A DNA stretch of 32,917 nucleotides from CAYLJO01 sp964383905 (GCA_964383905.1 CAYLJO010000047.1:1-32917), one strand, 5' to 3'. Positions 1 through 8,312 are shown, counted from the first letter of the stretch. Numbers and translations are program-made. Notes: generated by a model from the letters alone, not told the origin.

Positions 1-15
1 TATTAAGGACGAAAC

Positions 16-38
16 AGACGGTGAACACATAGCCGTCT
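16..38. other. Small inverted repeat after the salvage operon
   Basis: AGACGG (16-21) and CCGTCT (33-38) form a perfect 6-bp inverted repeat with an 11-nt loop, just past the stop of the last gene of the minus-strand operon. On the minus strand only a weak T-containing tail follows, so it may be a poor terminator or chance. Seen in sequence; function is inference. Confidence 0.25.
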
Positions 39-60
39 CATCACATCTTCCGTGACCAGC

Positions 61-2631
61 TTACCTGTAAAGCAAAGCGCGGTCGCGGACGCGGCGAAAC
101 TCCCCAAGTCTTGGGGCCCATGAGTCTGTAATTTCTTCCGGCGAGTCGCCGCGCTTCAAGCGAGCGAGCGTATCCGAATTGGCGAGCAGCCGGATGTAAT
201 CGTCTACTCTCCACTCCGCCGGGTAAAGGCGATGCAACGCCGCAGCTATCTCTAAGCCGGCGTGGACGGGGCGGAATTGCGTTCGATCCGTGACAATGAT
301 ATTGACACCCCCGCACTCCTCGCCCTTGAAGACGGAGCTTTTTGGGGTAAATCGCACCGGCACGAAGCGCACCCCGGCAAGCCGGCGCTCGTTCAAATAA
401 GGCGCGAGACGCTGGCCGTCAAGCCACGGCGCGCCGATGACCTCAAAAGGCGTGTCCGTGCCGCGTCCGACCGAAAGATTCGTTGTCTCAAGCAGACCAA
501 CGCCGGGATAAACGGTCGCCTCCGTCAGGCTGCGCATGTTTGGCGAAGGGTTGACCCACACAAGATTAGTTGAGTCGAACCACATCGCGCGTACCCAGCC
601 TTCCATTTTAACCACGCGCAAGTCACAACCGATGCGGCGCTCGTCATTGTACAGGCGCGCGAGTTCCCCGACCGTCATCCCGTGGCGCACAGGGATCGTG
701 TGATAAGCCGTGAATGAAAGCCTGTCGGCGTCGGCGACGGGGCCTTCAACTTCGGTGCCGCCGACGGGGTTCGGGCGGTCCAGCACAAAGACCGGCAGGC
801 CTGCCCGCGCCGCTTCCTCCATGACATAGCCGAGCGTGGTGATGTAAGTGTAAAAGCGTGCGCCGACGTCTTGAATATCGTAGACTAACGCGTCGAGGTT
901 CTTAAACTGCTCCGGCTTCGGGCGGCGAGACTCGCCGAAAAGTGAGTAGACCGGCAGGCCCGTCTGTTCGTCCTTCGAATCCGAGACCTTTTCATCGGCA
1001 GCGCCGCGGATGCCATGCTCCGGCGAGAAGAGCGCGGTGAGACGCACGCCGGCCGCTTTGCTCAGGACGTCAATGGTCGGACGGCCCAGGCGGTCGCGTC
1101 CCGTGTGGTTAGTGACCAGCCCGATGCGCATCCCGGCGAGCTGTTTGAAGCCGTCGCGCTCGAGCACATCAATCCCCGTCAGGATCTGCGCATCGGCAGG
1201 CGCGTCCACGTTGCGTGACACGCTCATTGCCCTCCCGTTGTTGGATGCCACCAGCCGCGCCACATCCGGTAATATCGCCGCCGCAAAGCGCGCCGATTCT
1301 TCACGCGCCCGCTCGACGGGCGTATCCGTTACGGAAGCGGCGACGATCGAAGCGACGCGCCCGCGCAGGGGCCCGACTTCCCCTTTACCGTCCGGATGCA
1401 CTCGATTACTCAAAAAGATGACGAACGTCTCGCTCGCCGGATCAATCCAGATCGATGTGCCCGTGAACCCGGTGTGACCGAACGAGCCGGGCGGAAAGAG
1501 GTCGCCGCGGTTGTTCGAAAAGGAGCTGGTGATGTCCCAACCGAGCCCGCGCGTCCCCGCACCTTCTTCGACGACGCGCGGTCGCGTCATCGTCGCCACC
1601 CCCATCGGACTCAAGATGCGGACGCCGCCGTATTCACCGCCCTGGAGGATCATCTGACAGAACACGGCCAGATCGTCGGCAGTCGAGAACAGTCCGGCGT
1701 GGCCGGCGACGCCGCCCATGCGGTAGGCGGTCGGGTCGTGTACTTCTCCGCGCATCCAGTGATCGCCTTCGGGGCCAGCGTTCTCAGCCTTTCCGCCGAG
1801 ATAACTCAGCGTCGCGCGCCGTGTCTCGGTCGGCGCGACGCGGGCCGTAAGCTCGGCACGCGGGCGAAAGCCCGTATCGCGCATCTTCAGCGGTTCGAAA
1901 ATGTTTTGGCGGGCAAATTCGTCAAGCGGGGTCCCGCTCACGCGGCGTACGACTTCGCCGAGCGCAATATAGTTGATGTCGCTGTAAACGAAGCGTGTGC
2001 CGGGCGTGTTGCGCAACGGCTCGGCAGACAATCTCTTCATCGCCTCGTCGTAACTACTCCACTGCCGGCTCAGGTCGAAGTCGGGTGCGTAGCCCGAACG
2101 ATGGGTCAGTAACCGCTCGACGGTGACGCGCTCCCTGCCTTCGCCTTGAAGCTCCGGAATGTAGTGCGTGACTGGATCGTTCAAACGCACCAGCCCGCGC
2201 TCGACTAAAATCATGATGCTCGTCGCCGTGGCAACGACCTTCGTCAGGCTCGCCAGGTCAAAGATCGTATCGGTTGTCATCTCCTCACGCGCCGGCGCGA
2301 CTGCACGGGCACCATAAGCCTTGCGCCACACGACGCGACCTCGCCTTGCCACCAGCACCACCGCGCCCGGAGTCTCATGCCGTGCGATCGCCTGCTGAAT
2401 GACATTATCCATCCGCGCCAGACGCTCCGCCGACATCCCGACCGCAGAAGGCGCAGCCGCGGGTAAAGACGTCGCGAGTGTTTGTGTTACGAAGGCAAGC
2501 AGCAAGAGAGACGCGGAGGCGCGAACTGAGACGCGGGGACGAAGGCGACGCGGCGAAGGCACTAAGAATTGTTTAGATACAGCCCAGCAGGTGTTAGCAG
2601 TATTGATCATGCTCTTCAGCAATCTTTCCAT
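61..2631 (-). CDS. namZ: Fused serine beta-lactamase-like (AmiE-like) and NamZ exo-beta-N-acetylmuramidase protein
   Basis: Exported 856-residue two-domain enzyme. A hydrophobic segment (about 40-60) looks like a signal peptide. Residues about 65-430 are a class-C beta-lactamase/esterase-type serine hydrolase: nucleophile motif S128-L-T-K131, YSD at 216-218, and HTG at 386-388 replacing KTG. Residues about 483-856 are a NamZ (DUF1343) domain with LVTNHTG, FSPEHGIRG (535-543), DIQDVGARFYTYI and DRPNPVGG. NamZ enzymes remove MurNAc from non-reducing ends. Bacillus AmiE (YbbE) is a beta-lactamase-like amidase that removes peptide from MurNAc and is encoded beside nagZ and namZ, so the fusion plausibly couples both steps. 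The start is uncertain: no good ribosome site precedes 2631, and a GTG at 2562 would give a shorter, more usual signal-peptide n-region. Last gene of the operon, 37 bp after nagZ. Domain calls are firm; amidase activity is inference. Confidence 0.9.
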   Translation of the reverse strand: MERLLKSMINTANTCWAVSKQFLVPSPRRLRPRVSVRASASLLLLAFVTQTLATSLPAAAPSAVGMSAERLARMDNVIQQAIARHETPGAVVLVARRGRVVWRKAYGARAVAPAREEMTTDTIFDLASLTKVVATATSIMILVERGLVRLNDPVTHYIPELQGEGRERVTVERLLTHRSGYAPDFDLSRQWSSYDEAMKRLSAEPLRNTPGTRFVYSDINYIALGEVVRRVSGTPLDEFARQNIFEPLKMRDTGFRPRAELTARVAPTETRRATLSYLGGKAENAGPEGDHWMRGEVHDPTAYRMGGVAGHAGLFSTADDLAVFCQMILQGGEYGGVRILSPMGVATMTRPRVVEEGAGTRGLGWDITSSFSNNRGDLFPPGSFGHTGFTGTSIWIDPASETFVIFLSNRVHPDGKGEVGPLRGRVASIVAASVTDTPVERAREESARFAAAILPDVARLVASNNGRAMSVSRNVDAPADAQILTGIDVLERDGFKQLAGMRIGLVTNHTGRDRLGRPTIDVLSKAAGVRLTALFSPEHGIRGAADEKVSDSKDEQTGLPVYSLFGESRRPKPEQFKNLDALVYDIQDVGARFYTYITTLGYVMEEAARAGLPVFVLDRPNPVGGTEVEGPVADADRLSFTAYHTIPVRHGMTVGELARLYNDERRIGCDLRVVKMEGWVRAMWFDSTNLVWVNPSPNMRSLTEATVYPGVGLLETTNLSVGRGTDTPFEVIGAPWLDGQRLAPYLNERRLAGVRFVPVRFTPKSSVFKGEECGGVNIIVTDRTQFRPVHAGLEIAAALHRLYPAEWRVDDYIRLLANSDTLARLKRGDSPEEITDSWAPRLGEFRRVRDRALLYR
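2506..2560. repeat. GACGCGG-type G-rich short repeat, copy 1
   Basis: Irregular tandem units built on GACGCGG with spacers such as AGGC, GGACGAAGGC and CGAAGG. It lies within the 5' end of the namZ-fusion frame and encodes the Arg/Pro/Ser-rich stretch just ahead of the signal-peptide core. Similar tracts occur at 2672-2704 and 4479-4515. Confidence 0.6.
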
Positions 2632-2668
2632 TCTTAGGAATCATCGGACCGGTCACGGCAAGCTTCTT

Positions 2669-4666
2669 TCACCGCGTCTCCGCGTCGCCGTGTCCCCGCG
2701 TCTCTTCAGTCACGCGTCTCTCCTGGGCTCGCATTTGGATGCCCGCGCCGCGGGGGTAAAGGGAGGGCAGCGAGATGGGCAGCCTGCCTGCTATACCCGT
2801 CTGACCCAGCAGGGCACGGGCGGCGGCGCGTTGCAGGCTCGGCATATCGCCGTAAGCCACGAGGTATGTTAGCAGCTTAGGGAAACTCTCTAACAGATAA
2901 GGGTTGCCGAAGCTGATGCCGATCACGTGAGCGTGACTCCCGATGAGACTTGTGAGCGCACGCGCGCCCGTCTCGGGCAGGCCGACGCTGCGCGCCTGGC
3001 CCGTCATCACGCGCCCGTAGAGCGAGGCGATGACGACATCTGCGCCACGAGCCTTCTCAAGCGCCCGTTTAATCTCGGCCTCGGATGAGCGCTCATCCAG
3101 CACGGCGGTTTCAACCGGTCGGCCCGCGCGTGCCATCGCCGTGATGAAAGGCTGCGCGATCCAGAGGCGGTCGTCGCCGTTCGTGATCGCCAGATTGAAG
3201 ATGCGTGCCGCCGGCGGCAGCCGGCCGCTGATCGGCAACAGTTTTTCATCATTGCGTACGAGCGTCATGGCGTGCTCGGCGATCTCCTGCGCCAGCGTGG
3301 CGGCTTCCCGGCCGGCCACAACACGGTCTATCTGGTCCACCTGGGCGAGGCGTTGCCGCACCAGTCCCAGGTCATATTTCGCACTTAGAATGCGGCGGGC
3401 TGACTCTTCAACGCGCTTCTCCGTTACCCTTCCCGTTCGCACGCCTTCACGCAAGCCGCGCACAGCCGCGTCCGGGTCCGAAGGCTTGAGAAGCATATCA
3501 GCGCCCGCCAGCACGGCACGCACCGCCGCCTCATCCTGTCTAAAGTAGATCGTCAGACCGCTCATATCCAAGGCATCCGTAACGATGATTCCGTCGAATC
3601 CTAACTCGCGGCGCAGCATGTTTCCGATGACGGGCGAGAGCGTCGCCGGGAGTGTGGCGTTGGCGACGACGATCTCGCTCCCCTCCTGGCCGTAAACCGG
3701 TTTCGCGGAGGCGTCGCGCGGGAGTGGACTGATCGTGGTCGGGTCAACCTGTGGCAACCCGATGTGACCCGTCATGACCGCGCCGACGCCTGCGTTGATC
3801 GCCGCGCGGAAGGGGATGAGCTCGACGCTGTTGAGCCGCGCGCTACCGAGATTAATGACAGGCAGCCCACGGTGCGAGTCAATGGCCGTATCGCCGTGCC
3901 CGGGGAAATGCTTGGCGGTTGCGATGACGCCGCCCCGCTGCGCGCCGTCGACGAACGCGGTGGCGAAGCGGGCCACTTCCGCGGGGTCTTCGCCGTAAGA
4001 ACGCACGTTGATGACCGGGTTCGCGGCGTTGTTGTTGACGTCAACCACGGGCGCGAAAATCTGCTGGACGCCGAGCGCGCGTGCCTCACGCGCGGTGACC
4101 TCACCCTGCCGGCGCGCGTATTCAGGATTGCCCGTCGCCCCGACCGCCATATTCCAGGGAAAGTTTATCGTGTCGTCGAAGCGCATCCCGGCGCCCGCTT
4201 CAAGATCCGCCGAGATCAGCAGCGGGAGGCGGGCCAACTCCTGCATACGATTGACAAGGATGGCGGATTCATAAACCGGCCCGCGAAAAAGGATCAGGCC
4301 CCCGATGTGATTATCTTCAACCTGGTGGCGCAATGCGCGGTAAGCGTCGCTGTCCCGGTTGAGAAAAGTCGCGTTGATACCGATAGAGATAAGCTGCCCG
4401 ATCTTTTCATCCAGGGACATGCGCCGCAACTCCGCGTCGGCCCATTTGAGAGCTTCACGCGACGGACGACGGTGATAAGGGGACGTGGGGAGGGGGGGAC
4501 GCGGCGACGCGGCGACTTGTATGCGGTCACGCTGTTCCGACACGGCACCGCCCGCGAGACTCGGATATTGTGCGCCCACATAACCGGGCTGCACGAATGT
4601 TAGCGTGATTGTGAATAATAGAAATGCTGCGACGTTAAGAATCCACCGCGACCTATTTCTTATCAT
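2669..4666 (-). CDS. nagZ: Secreted two-domain beta-N-acetylhexosaminidase NagZ (GH3)
   Basis: Removes terminal beta-1,4-GlcNAc from muropeptides. The N-terminus (about 1-33) is a signal peptide without a lipobox, so it is probably periplasmic or secreted. The GH3 TIM-barrel spans about 75-430 and holds the NagZ signature KHFPGHGDT (252-260) with the Asp-His dyad D263/H265, and the nucleophile D364 in IVTDALDMSG. A GH3 C-terminal alpha/beta domain follows (about 460-640). At 665 residues it resembles the secreted two-domain Bacillus NagZ rather than the short cytoplasmic E. coli form. Residues about 51-66 and the last 16 or so are encoded by G-rich repeat tracts and look unstructured, so the natural C-terminus may be older than the present stop. 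The transporter gene ends 65 bp upstream and the namZ fusion starts 37 bp downstream. Strong family call; substrate inferred from family and operon. Confidence 0.92.
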   Translation of the reverse strand: MIRNRSRWILNVAAFLLFTITLTFVQPGYVGAQYPSLAGGAVSEQRDRIQVAASPRPPLPTSPYHRRPSREALKWADAELRRMSLDEKIGQLISIGINATFLNRDSDAYRALRHQVEDNHIGGLILFRGPVYESAILVNRMQELARLPLLISADLEAGAGMRFDDTINFPWNMAVGATGNPEYARRQGEVTAREARALGVQQIFAPVVDVNNNAANPVINVRSYGEDPAEVARFATAFVDGAQRGGVIATAKHFPGHGDTAIDSHRGLPVINLGSARLNSVELIPFRAAINAGVGAVMTGHIGLPQVDPTTISPLPRDASAKPVYGQEGSEIVVANATLPATLSPVIGNMLRRELGFDGIIVTDALDMSGLTIYFRQDEAAVRAVLAGADMLLKPSDPDAAVRGLREGVRTGRVTEKRVEESARRILSAKYDLGLVRQRLAQVDQIDRVVAGREAATLAQEIAEHAMTLVRNDEKLLPISGRLPPAARIFNLAITNGDDRLWIAQPFITAMARAGRPVETAVLDERSSEAEIKRALEKARGADVVIASLYGRVMTGQARSVGLPETGARALTSLIGSHAHVIGISFGNPYLLESFPKLLTYLVAYGDMPSLQRAAARALLGQTGIAGRLPISLPSLYPRGAGIQMRAQERRVTEETRGHGDAETR
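2672..2704. repeat. GACGCGG-type repeat, copy 2 (opposite orientation)
   Basis: C-rich on the plus strand, with repeated CCGCGTC/CCGTGTC units. It covers the 3' end of nagZ and encodes its charged tail, up to the stop codon. Copy 1 is about 110 bp away in the opposite orientation. Confidence 0.6.
4479..4515. repeat. GACGCGG-type repeat, copy 3
   Basis: A G-rich tract containing two GACGCGGC units preceded by a run of seven G. It lies within nagZ just after the signal peptide and encodes a Pro/Ser-rich linker (about residues 51-64) between the signal peptide and the catalytic domain. Same orientation as copy 1. Confidence 0.6.
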
Positions 4667-4731
4667 TGCGTATTTAGTTCCTGAAAGATAGACACAATCT
4701 TAAAACCGCGCGGCTGTACGATTAGGTCAAG

Positions 4732-6240
4732 TTAATTTTCCGCGACCAGCGCCGCCGCCTCAGAAGGCTTGCTGAATAAGCTGACGACATACCCGACCGT
4801 TGAGCAAACCACCGTGCCCATCAGCACATACCACGTAAAGGCGATGGACGTAAAAAGCTTGATGGCGAGCATAAACGCGAGCGATGTCGCCATTCCCGTC
4901 ATCACGCCTACCTGGTTTGCTCGCTTGGTCAACACCCCGAGCAGAAAGGCTCCGAGCATCGGCCCGTAGACCAGAGATGCAATGGTTAGCCCTGTCACGA
5001 AGACCGATCCCCAGCGCCGAGCTAAGATGGCGATGCCGATCAGCACGATGCCCCAGGCGGCGGTAATCCAGCGGGACAATCTCAAAAGCTGCTCATCGCT
5101 GCTACGCGGGTTGATCAATGGTTTATAGAAGTCGATGATCGTGGACGACGAAAGCGAATTGAGGGACCCACTCAAATTAGACATCGCTGCCGCAAAGATC
5201 GCGGCAATTACCAACCCGGCAATGCCATGAGGTAATTGATGAACAATAAATGTTGGGAAGATTTCGTCGTTGTTTGACGGCCTTGCCGCCAGCGTATCCG
5301 CTTTGTAGTAAGCAAACAGCATTACCCCGATAACCAGAAAGAGCGCGAATTGAAAGAAAACGAAGAACCCACTGAAGACCAGGGCCTTTTGACTGTCGCG
5401 CTTGTTGCGACACGTCAATAACCTCTGAACGAGCAGTTGGTCCGTGCCGTGGGAGGCCATTGTCAAGAAGGTCCCGCCGAGCAACCCCGCCCAGAATGTG
5501 TAAGGCACACTCCAATTCCATGAGAAAGAGAAGACCCGGAATTTATGTTCTGCCGCGGCCTGAGCCGCGATCGAACTCCAACCGCCCGGGGTCAGGTGGA
5601 CCAGCTCATAAACAGCCACCAGCGAGCCGCCGATGTAAATGACGAGCTGGATCAAGTCAGTCCAGATCACTGCGGCGATGCCGCCTTCGTATGTGTAAAT
5701 AAGCGTCAGCATCCCGACAATGATGATTGACCAGAGCCAAAGATTGGGTAATCCGGGAAGACTTACTCTTAAGACGGCGCTCAACACGAGCGACGCGGCA
5801 AAGACTCGGACGCCTTCAGCAAGCGCACGCATAACGAGAAATAGCGAGGCCGCGAAGTTCTTGGTTTGCGGACCAAACCGGCGCTTGAGCAATTCATAAG
5901 CGGTCAGCAGATTTCCCTGAAAGTATGCCGGGATGAGGATCAGACTGATAATAATACGGGCGACAAAATAACCGAAGACGACCTGTAGATAGGTGAGATT
6001 GCCCGGCTGGTCAAGCCGCGTATGATCTGAAGCGTAAGCCATCGCGGGTACGCCGATGAGGGTGAGCGTGCTGGTCTCCGTCGCGACGATCGAAAGGCTG
6101 ATGATGAGCCACGGGGTGTTTTTATCGCCGAGGAAGTAGTCTTTGACCGTCCGCTGCGAACGCCTGAACAGCGTGCCGAAGACGGTTATCCCGACAAGGT
6201 AGACCAGCAGCACCGCATAATCAATTGTCGAAAATCCCAT
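4732..6240 (-). CDS. Sodium:solute symporter (SSS family), candidate amino-sugar importer
   Basis: Inner-membrane protein of 502 residues with about 13 hydrophobic segments, the usual SSS size. The N-terminus has the family pattern: a first helix from residue 5, then VKDYFLGDKNTPW and an S/T-rich TM segment with ATETSTLTLIG, followed by repeated long hydrophobic helices to near the C-terminus. SSS proteins drive uptake of sugars, sialic acids or amino acids with sodium. It sits between murQ and nagZ, so MurNAc, GlcNAc or a small muropeptide sugar is the likely cargo; this is context only, as SSS sequence does not give the substrate. A ribosome site, GAAAGG, lies about 8 nt before the ATG. A hairpin-forming 109-bp gap separates it from murQ. 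Confidence 0.88.
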   Translation of the reverse strand: MGFSTIDYAVLLVYLVGITVFGTLFRRSQRTVKDYFLGDKNTPWLIISLSIVATETSTLTLIGVPAMAYASDHTRLDQPGNLTYLQVVFGYFVARIIISLILIPAYFQGNLLTAYELLKRRFGPQTKNFAASLFLVMRALAEGVRVFAASLVLSAVLRVSLPGLPNLWLWSIIIVGMLTLIYTYEGGIAAVIWTDLIQLVIYIGGSLVAVYELVHLTPGGWSSIAAQAAAEHKFRVFSFSWNWSVPYTFWAGLLGGTFLTMASHGTDQLLVQRLLTCRNKRDSQKALVFSGFFVFFQFALFLVIGVMLFAYYKADTLAARPSNNDEIFPTFIVHQLPHGIAGLVIAAIFAAAMSNLSGSLNSLSSSTIIDFYKPLINPRSSDEQLLRLSRWITAAWGIVLIGIAILARRWGSVFVTGLTIASLVYGPMLGAFLLGVLTKRANQVGVMTGMATSLAFMLAIKLFTSIAFTWYVLMGTVVCSTVGYVVSLFSKPSEAAALVAEN

Positions 6241-6263
6241 GCCGGGGACCTTTCAAAAGAGAC

Positions 6264-6319
6264 CTCACGCCGAGGCGTTAAGAAAAGGGTTGACCGCTCT
6301 TTGGCGCCTCCGGCGTGAG
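6264..6319. other. Intra-operon hairpin between murQ and the symporter gene
   Basis: CTCACGCCG (6264-6272) pairs with CGGCGTGAG (6311-6319), and GGCG (6274-6277) with CGCC (6305-6308), giving a stable stem of 9+4 bp with a small internal loop and a 27-nt apical loop. On the minus strand the stem is followed by GTCTCTTTTG, a weak U-rich tail. It could be a partial terminator, an attenuator or an mRNA-stabilising stem that sets different levels for kinase/MurQ and the transporter/hydrolases. Function is inference. Confidence 0.5.
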
Positions 6320-6349
6320 ATTTTATGTTCTATTGTCACGTGGTACGGG

Positions 6350-7267
6350 TTAACGTGACGATGTGGAATTTTGCGACAGTGTTTCGACAGCCCGTTGAAC
6401 AATGCCTTTCGAGTCTTCCAGAGCCCGCTCGGCCGCGTCGCGTGAGCACCCAGTCTTGCTCATGACGAGCGCCGTGCGCAAGTCGCCGCCGGCGGCGGCA
6501 AGCGCCGCGGTCGCCGCCCCTTCATTCAACCCGGTCTCGGCGGTGAGGATCCGCACGGCCCGCGCTCGTAATTTAGAGTTTCGCGTCAGGAGGTTCGACA
6601 TGCGATTTCCCGTCACGTAGCCGAGACGGATCATCGTCGCCGTCGAGAGCATGTTGAGAACCATTTTTTGCGCCGTGCCTGCTTTGAGCCGGGTTGAGCC
6701 GGCAATGACCTCAGGTCCGACAACGGGCACGATGCTCACTTCGGCCACGCGCGTAATCGGCGAATCCGGGGCACAGGTCACCGCGATGGTCAATGCCCCG
6801 AGGAAACGAGCGCGCTCAAGAGCGCCCACCGTGTAGGGCGTGCGGCCTGAAGCGGCAATGCCGACCACCGCGTCGCCCGCCTTAACGCCGCGTAGGTCGA
6901 GGTCGCCCGCGCCCGCCTTTGCGTCATCCTCAGAGGCTTCCACCGCGCGGTAACAGGCCTCGTAACCGCCCGCGATGATCGCCTGCACGAGGTCGGGCGC
7001 AACCCCGAAAGTTGGCGGACATTCCGAGGCATCGAGCACACCGAGGCGGCCCGACGTTCCCGTCCCGACATAAAAGAGATGGTTTCCCGCCCGCAGCCGC
7101 TCAACGATCCCGTCAACGGCGCGTGCCACCTGGGGCAGAACCTGATTAACCGCCGGCGCCACGCGTGCGTCCTCATCGTTCATCAGCCGCACGATCTCGG
7201 ACGTTGGCTGCGAACTTATCTCAGGTGTGCGCGGGTTCTCCTGCTCTGTAACTGGTAGGTGTTCCAT
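6350..7267 (-). CDS. murQ: N-acetylmuramic acid 6-phosphate etherase MurQ
   Basis: Cytoplasmic enzyme that cleaves the D-lactyl ether of MurNAc-6-phosphate to give GlcNAc-6-phosphate and lactate. The 305-residue length is normal. The SIS sugar-phosphate domain carries YVGTGTSGRLGVLDASE; E82 and E113 (in AVEASEDDA) align in position with the two glutamates implicated in catalysis in E. coli MurQ. Further SIS signatures are VVGPEVIAGSTRLKAGTAQK and the downstream LNMLSTATMIRLG. The C-terminal helical segment (about 245-300) is the UBA-like tail typical of MurQ. Its ATG overlaps the kinase stop by one base (TGATG at 7265-7269), so the two genes are probably translationally coupled. Very confident. 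Confidence 0.96.
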   Translation of the reverse strand: MEHLPVTEQENPRTPEISSQPTSEIVRLMNDEDARVAPAVNQVLPQVARAVDGIVERLRAGNHLFYVGTGTSGRLGVLDASECPPTFGVAPDLVQAIIAGGYEACYRAVEASEDDAKAGAGDLDLRGVKAGDAVVGIAASGRTPYTVGALERARFLGALTIAVTCAPDSPITRVAEVSIVPVVGPEVIAGSTRLKAGTAQKMVLNMLSTATMIRLGYVTGNRMSNLLTRNSKLRARAVRILTAETGLNEGAATAALAAAGGDLRTALVMSKTGCSRDAAERALEDSKGIVQRAVETLSQNSTSSR

Positions 7268-8256
7268 CAGACAGCGACCGCCAGCCGATGAAGGTGTTCG
7301 CGCGCCATGCGTGCGGCGGCGAGGACCGGAGACAGAAGCGGCGGCGCGAGGTGTGCGAGAGGGGCCACGCTCGCGACCTCTCTGTGCAGCGAGCCGAGCA
7401 CAAGGTCGCCGGCCCTAAAGATGCCGCCGACATAAGCCACTTGAAATTGTTCGCGCTCCATGCCCAGCTTGCGGATCACGGCGGCGGCGGCGGACCCGAG
7501 CTCGCGCCCCGCCTGGACAATTATTTCGCGGGCCACCGCGTCACCGCCCTGCGCCGCCTCGATCACGTGCTTACCGAATCCTGCGATGCGTTCGTTAGTC
7601 ATACTCGGCGCGTAGATGGCGGTCGAAAGATCGTCGGCGGTCGTGACGTTGAAATAAGAGCAGGCCGCCGGCGTCAATGAAGTCTCCGGCCCGCGGCCGT
7701 CTGAAGCATGGGCCACCGCCTGCAACGCTCGCCGCGCCACCCATGATCCGCTGCCCTCGTCGCCCGCCACCGGCCCCCAGCCGCCCGCGCAAGCATGTTT
7801 GCCGCGCGCGTTGATCCCACAGCAGTTTGATCCCGTCCCGGCGATGACCACAAGCCCCGGCTTGCCATCAGTCGCGCCAAACAGAGCGATGGCGGCATCC
7901 GTCGCGACTTTAAGCGGGCGTATACCAAGCCCCGCTAATGCCTCGCGCATACGCGCGCGTATATCCTCGCGTTTCACACCGGCGAGCCCTACTTCGGCGG
8001 CGACGATCTCCGTGCGCCGCACCCGGCCCGCCGCGCAGGCTTTATCAACCGCCTCGCGGATGGCGGCGGCGGCATTGCTCACGCCGACACGCAAGGGGTT
8101 TGAGGGCCCGGCCTGACCTTCACCTAACACACGGTCCTCGGCGTCGATGATGATGGCGCGTGTTTTGGTGCCTCCGCCATCGACTCCCAAGACCAGCTCG
8201 CGCGTCCGAGGCCGGCGCGACGTCACAAAATCTATCCTTTCGTGGCTTTTACTCAT
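7267..8256 (-). CDS. murK: BadF/BadG-type N-acetylmuramic acid / N-acetylglucosamine kinase
   Basis: Cytoplasmic ASKHA-fold sugar kinase of 329 residues. Visible motifs are phosphate-1 (LGVDGGGTKTRAII), phosphate-2 (VVIAGTGSNCCG), the N-acetylhexosamine-kinase signature GGWGPVAGDEGSG, and the adenosine motif AYVGGIF. The family includes human GlcNAc kinase and clostridial MurK, which phosphorylates MurNAc and GlcNAc at O6. Since murQ follows directly (1-base overlap), MurNAc is the expected substrate, and its product would feed MurQ. This replaces the PTS route of E. coli, where MurP phosphorylates during import, and fits the non-PTS symporter in the operon. First gene of the operon. AAGGG lies about 5 nt before the ATG at 8256; a start inside the basic N-terminal segment is also possible. 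Confidence 0.9.
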   Translation of the reverse strand: MSKSHERIDFVTSRRPRTRELVLGVDGGGTKTRAIIIDAEDRVLGEGQAGPSNPLRVGVSNAAAAIREAVDKACAAGRVRRTEIVAAEVGLAGVKREDIRARMREALAGLGIRPLKVATDAAIALFGATDGKPGLVVIAGTGSNCCGINARGKHACAGGWGPVAGDEGSGSWVARRALQAVAHASDGRGPETSLTPAACSYFNVTTADDLSTAIYAPSMTNERIAGFGKHVIEAAQGGDAVAREIIVQAGRELGSAAAAVIRKLGMEREQFQVAYVGGIFRAGDLVLGSLHREVASVAPLAHLAPPLLSPVLAAARMAREHLHRLAVAV

Positions 8257-8312
8257 CAGCCCTTGTATCTTCTCTCGATCAGCGGCATCTCACGAGGCCC
8301 TCCTGGATAAAG

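Noticed and set aside
2506..2704. CRISPR array, because of short repeated GC-rich words
   Set aside because: Units are irregular, 7-8 bp and coding; there are no 25-40 bp repeats with unique spacers, and no cas genes.
3764..4603. 279-codon plus-strand frame opposite nagZ
   Set aside because: Antisense shadow of the conserved NagZ catalytic region, with no domain resemblance of its own.
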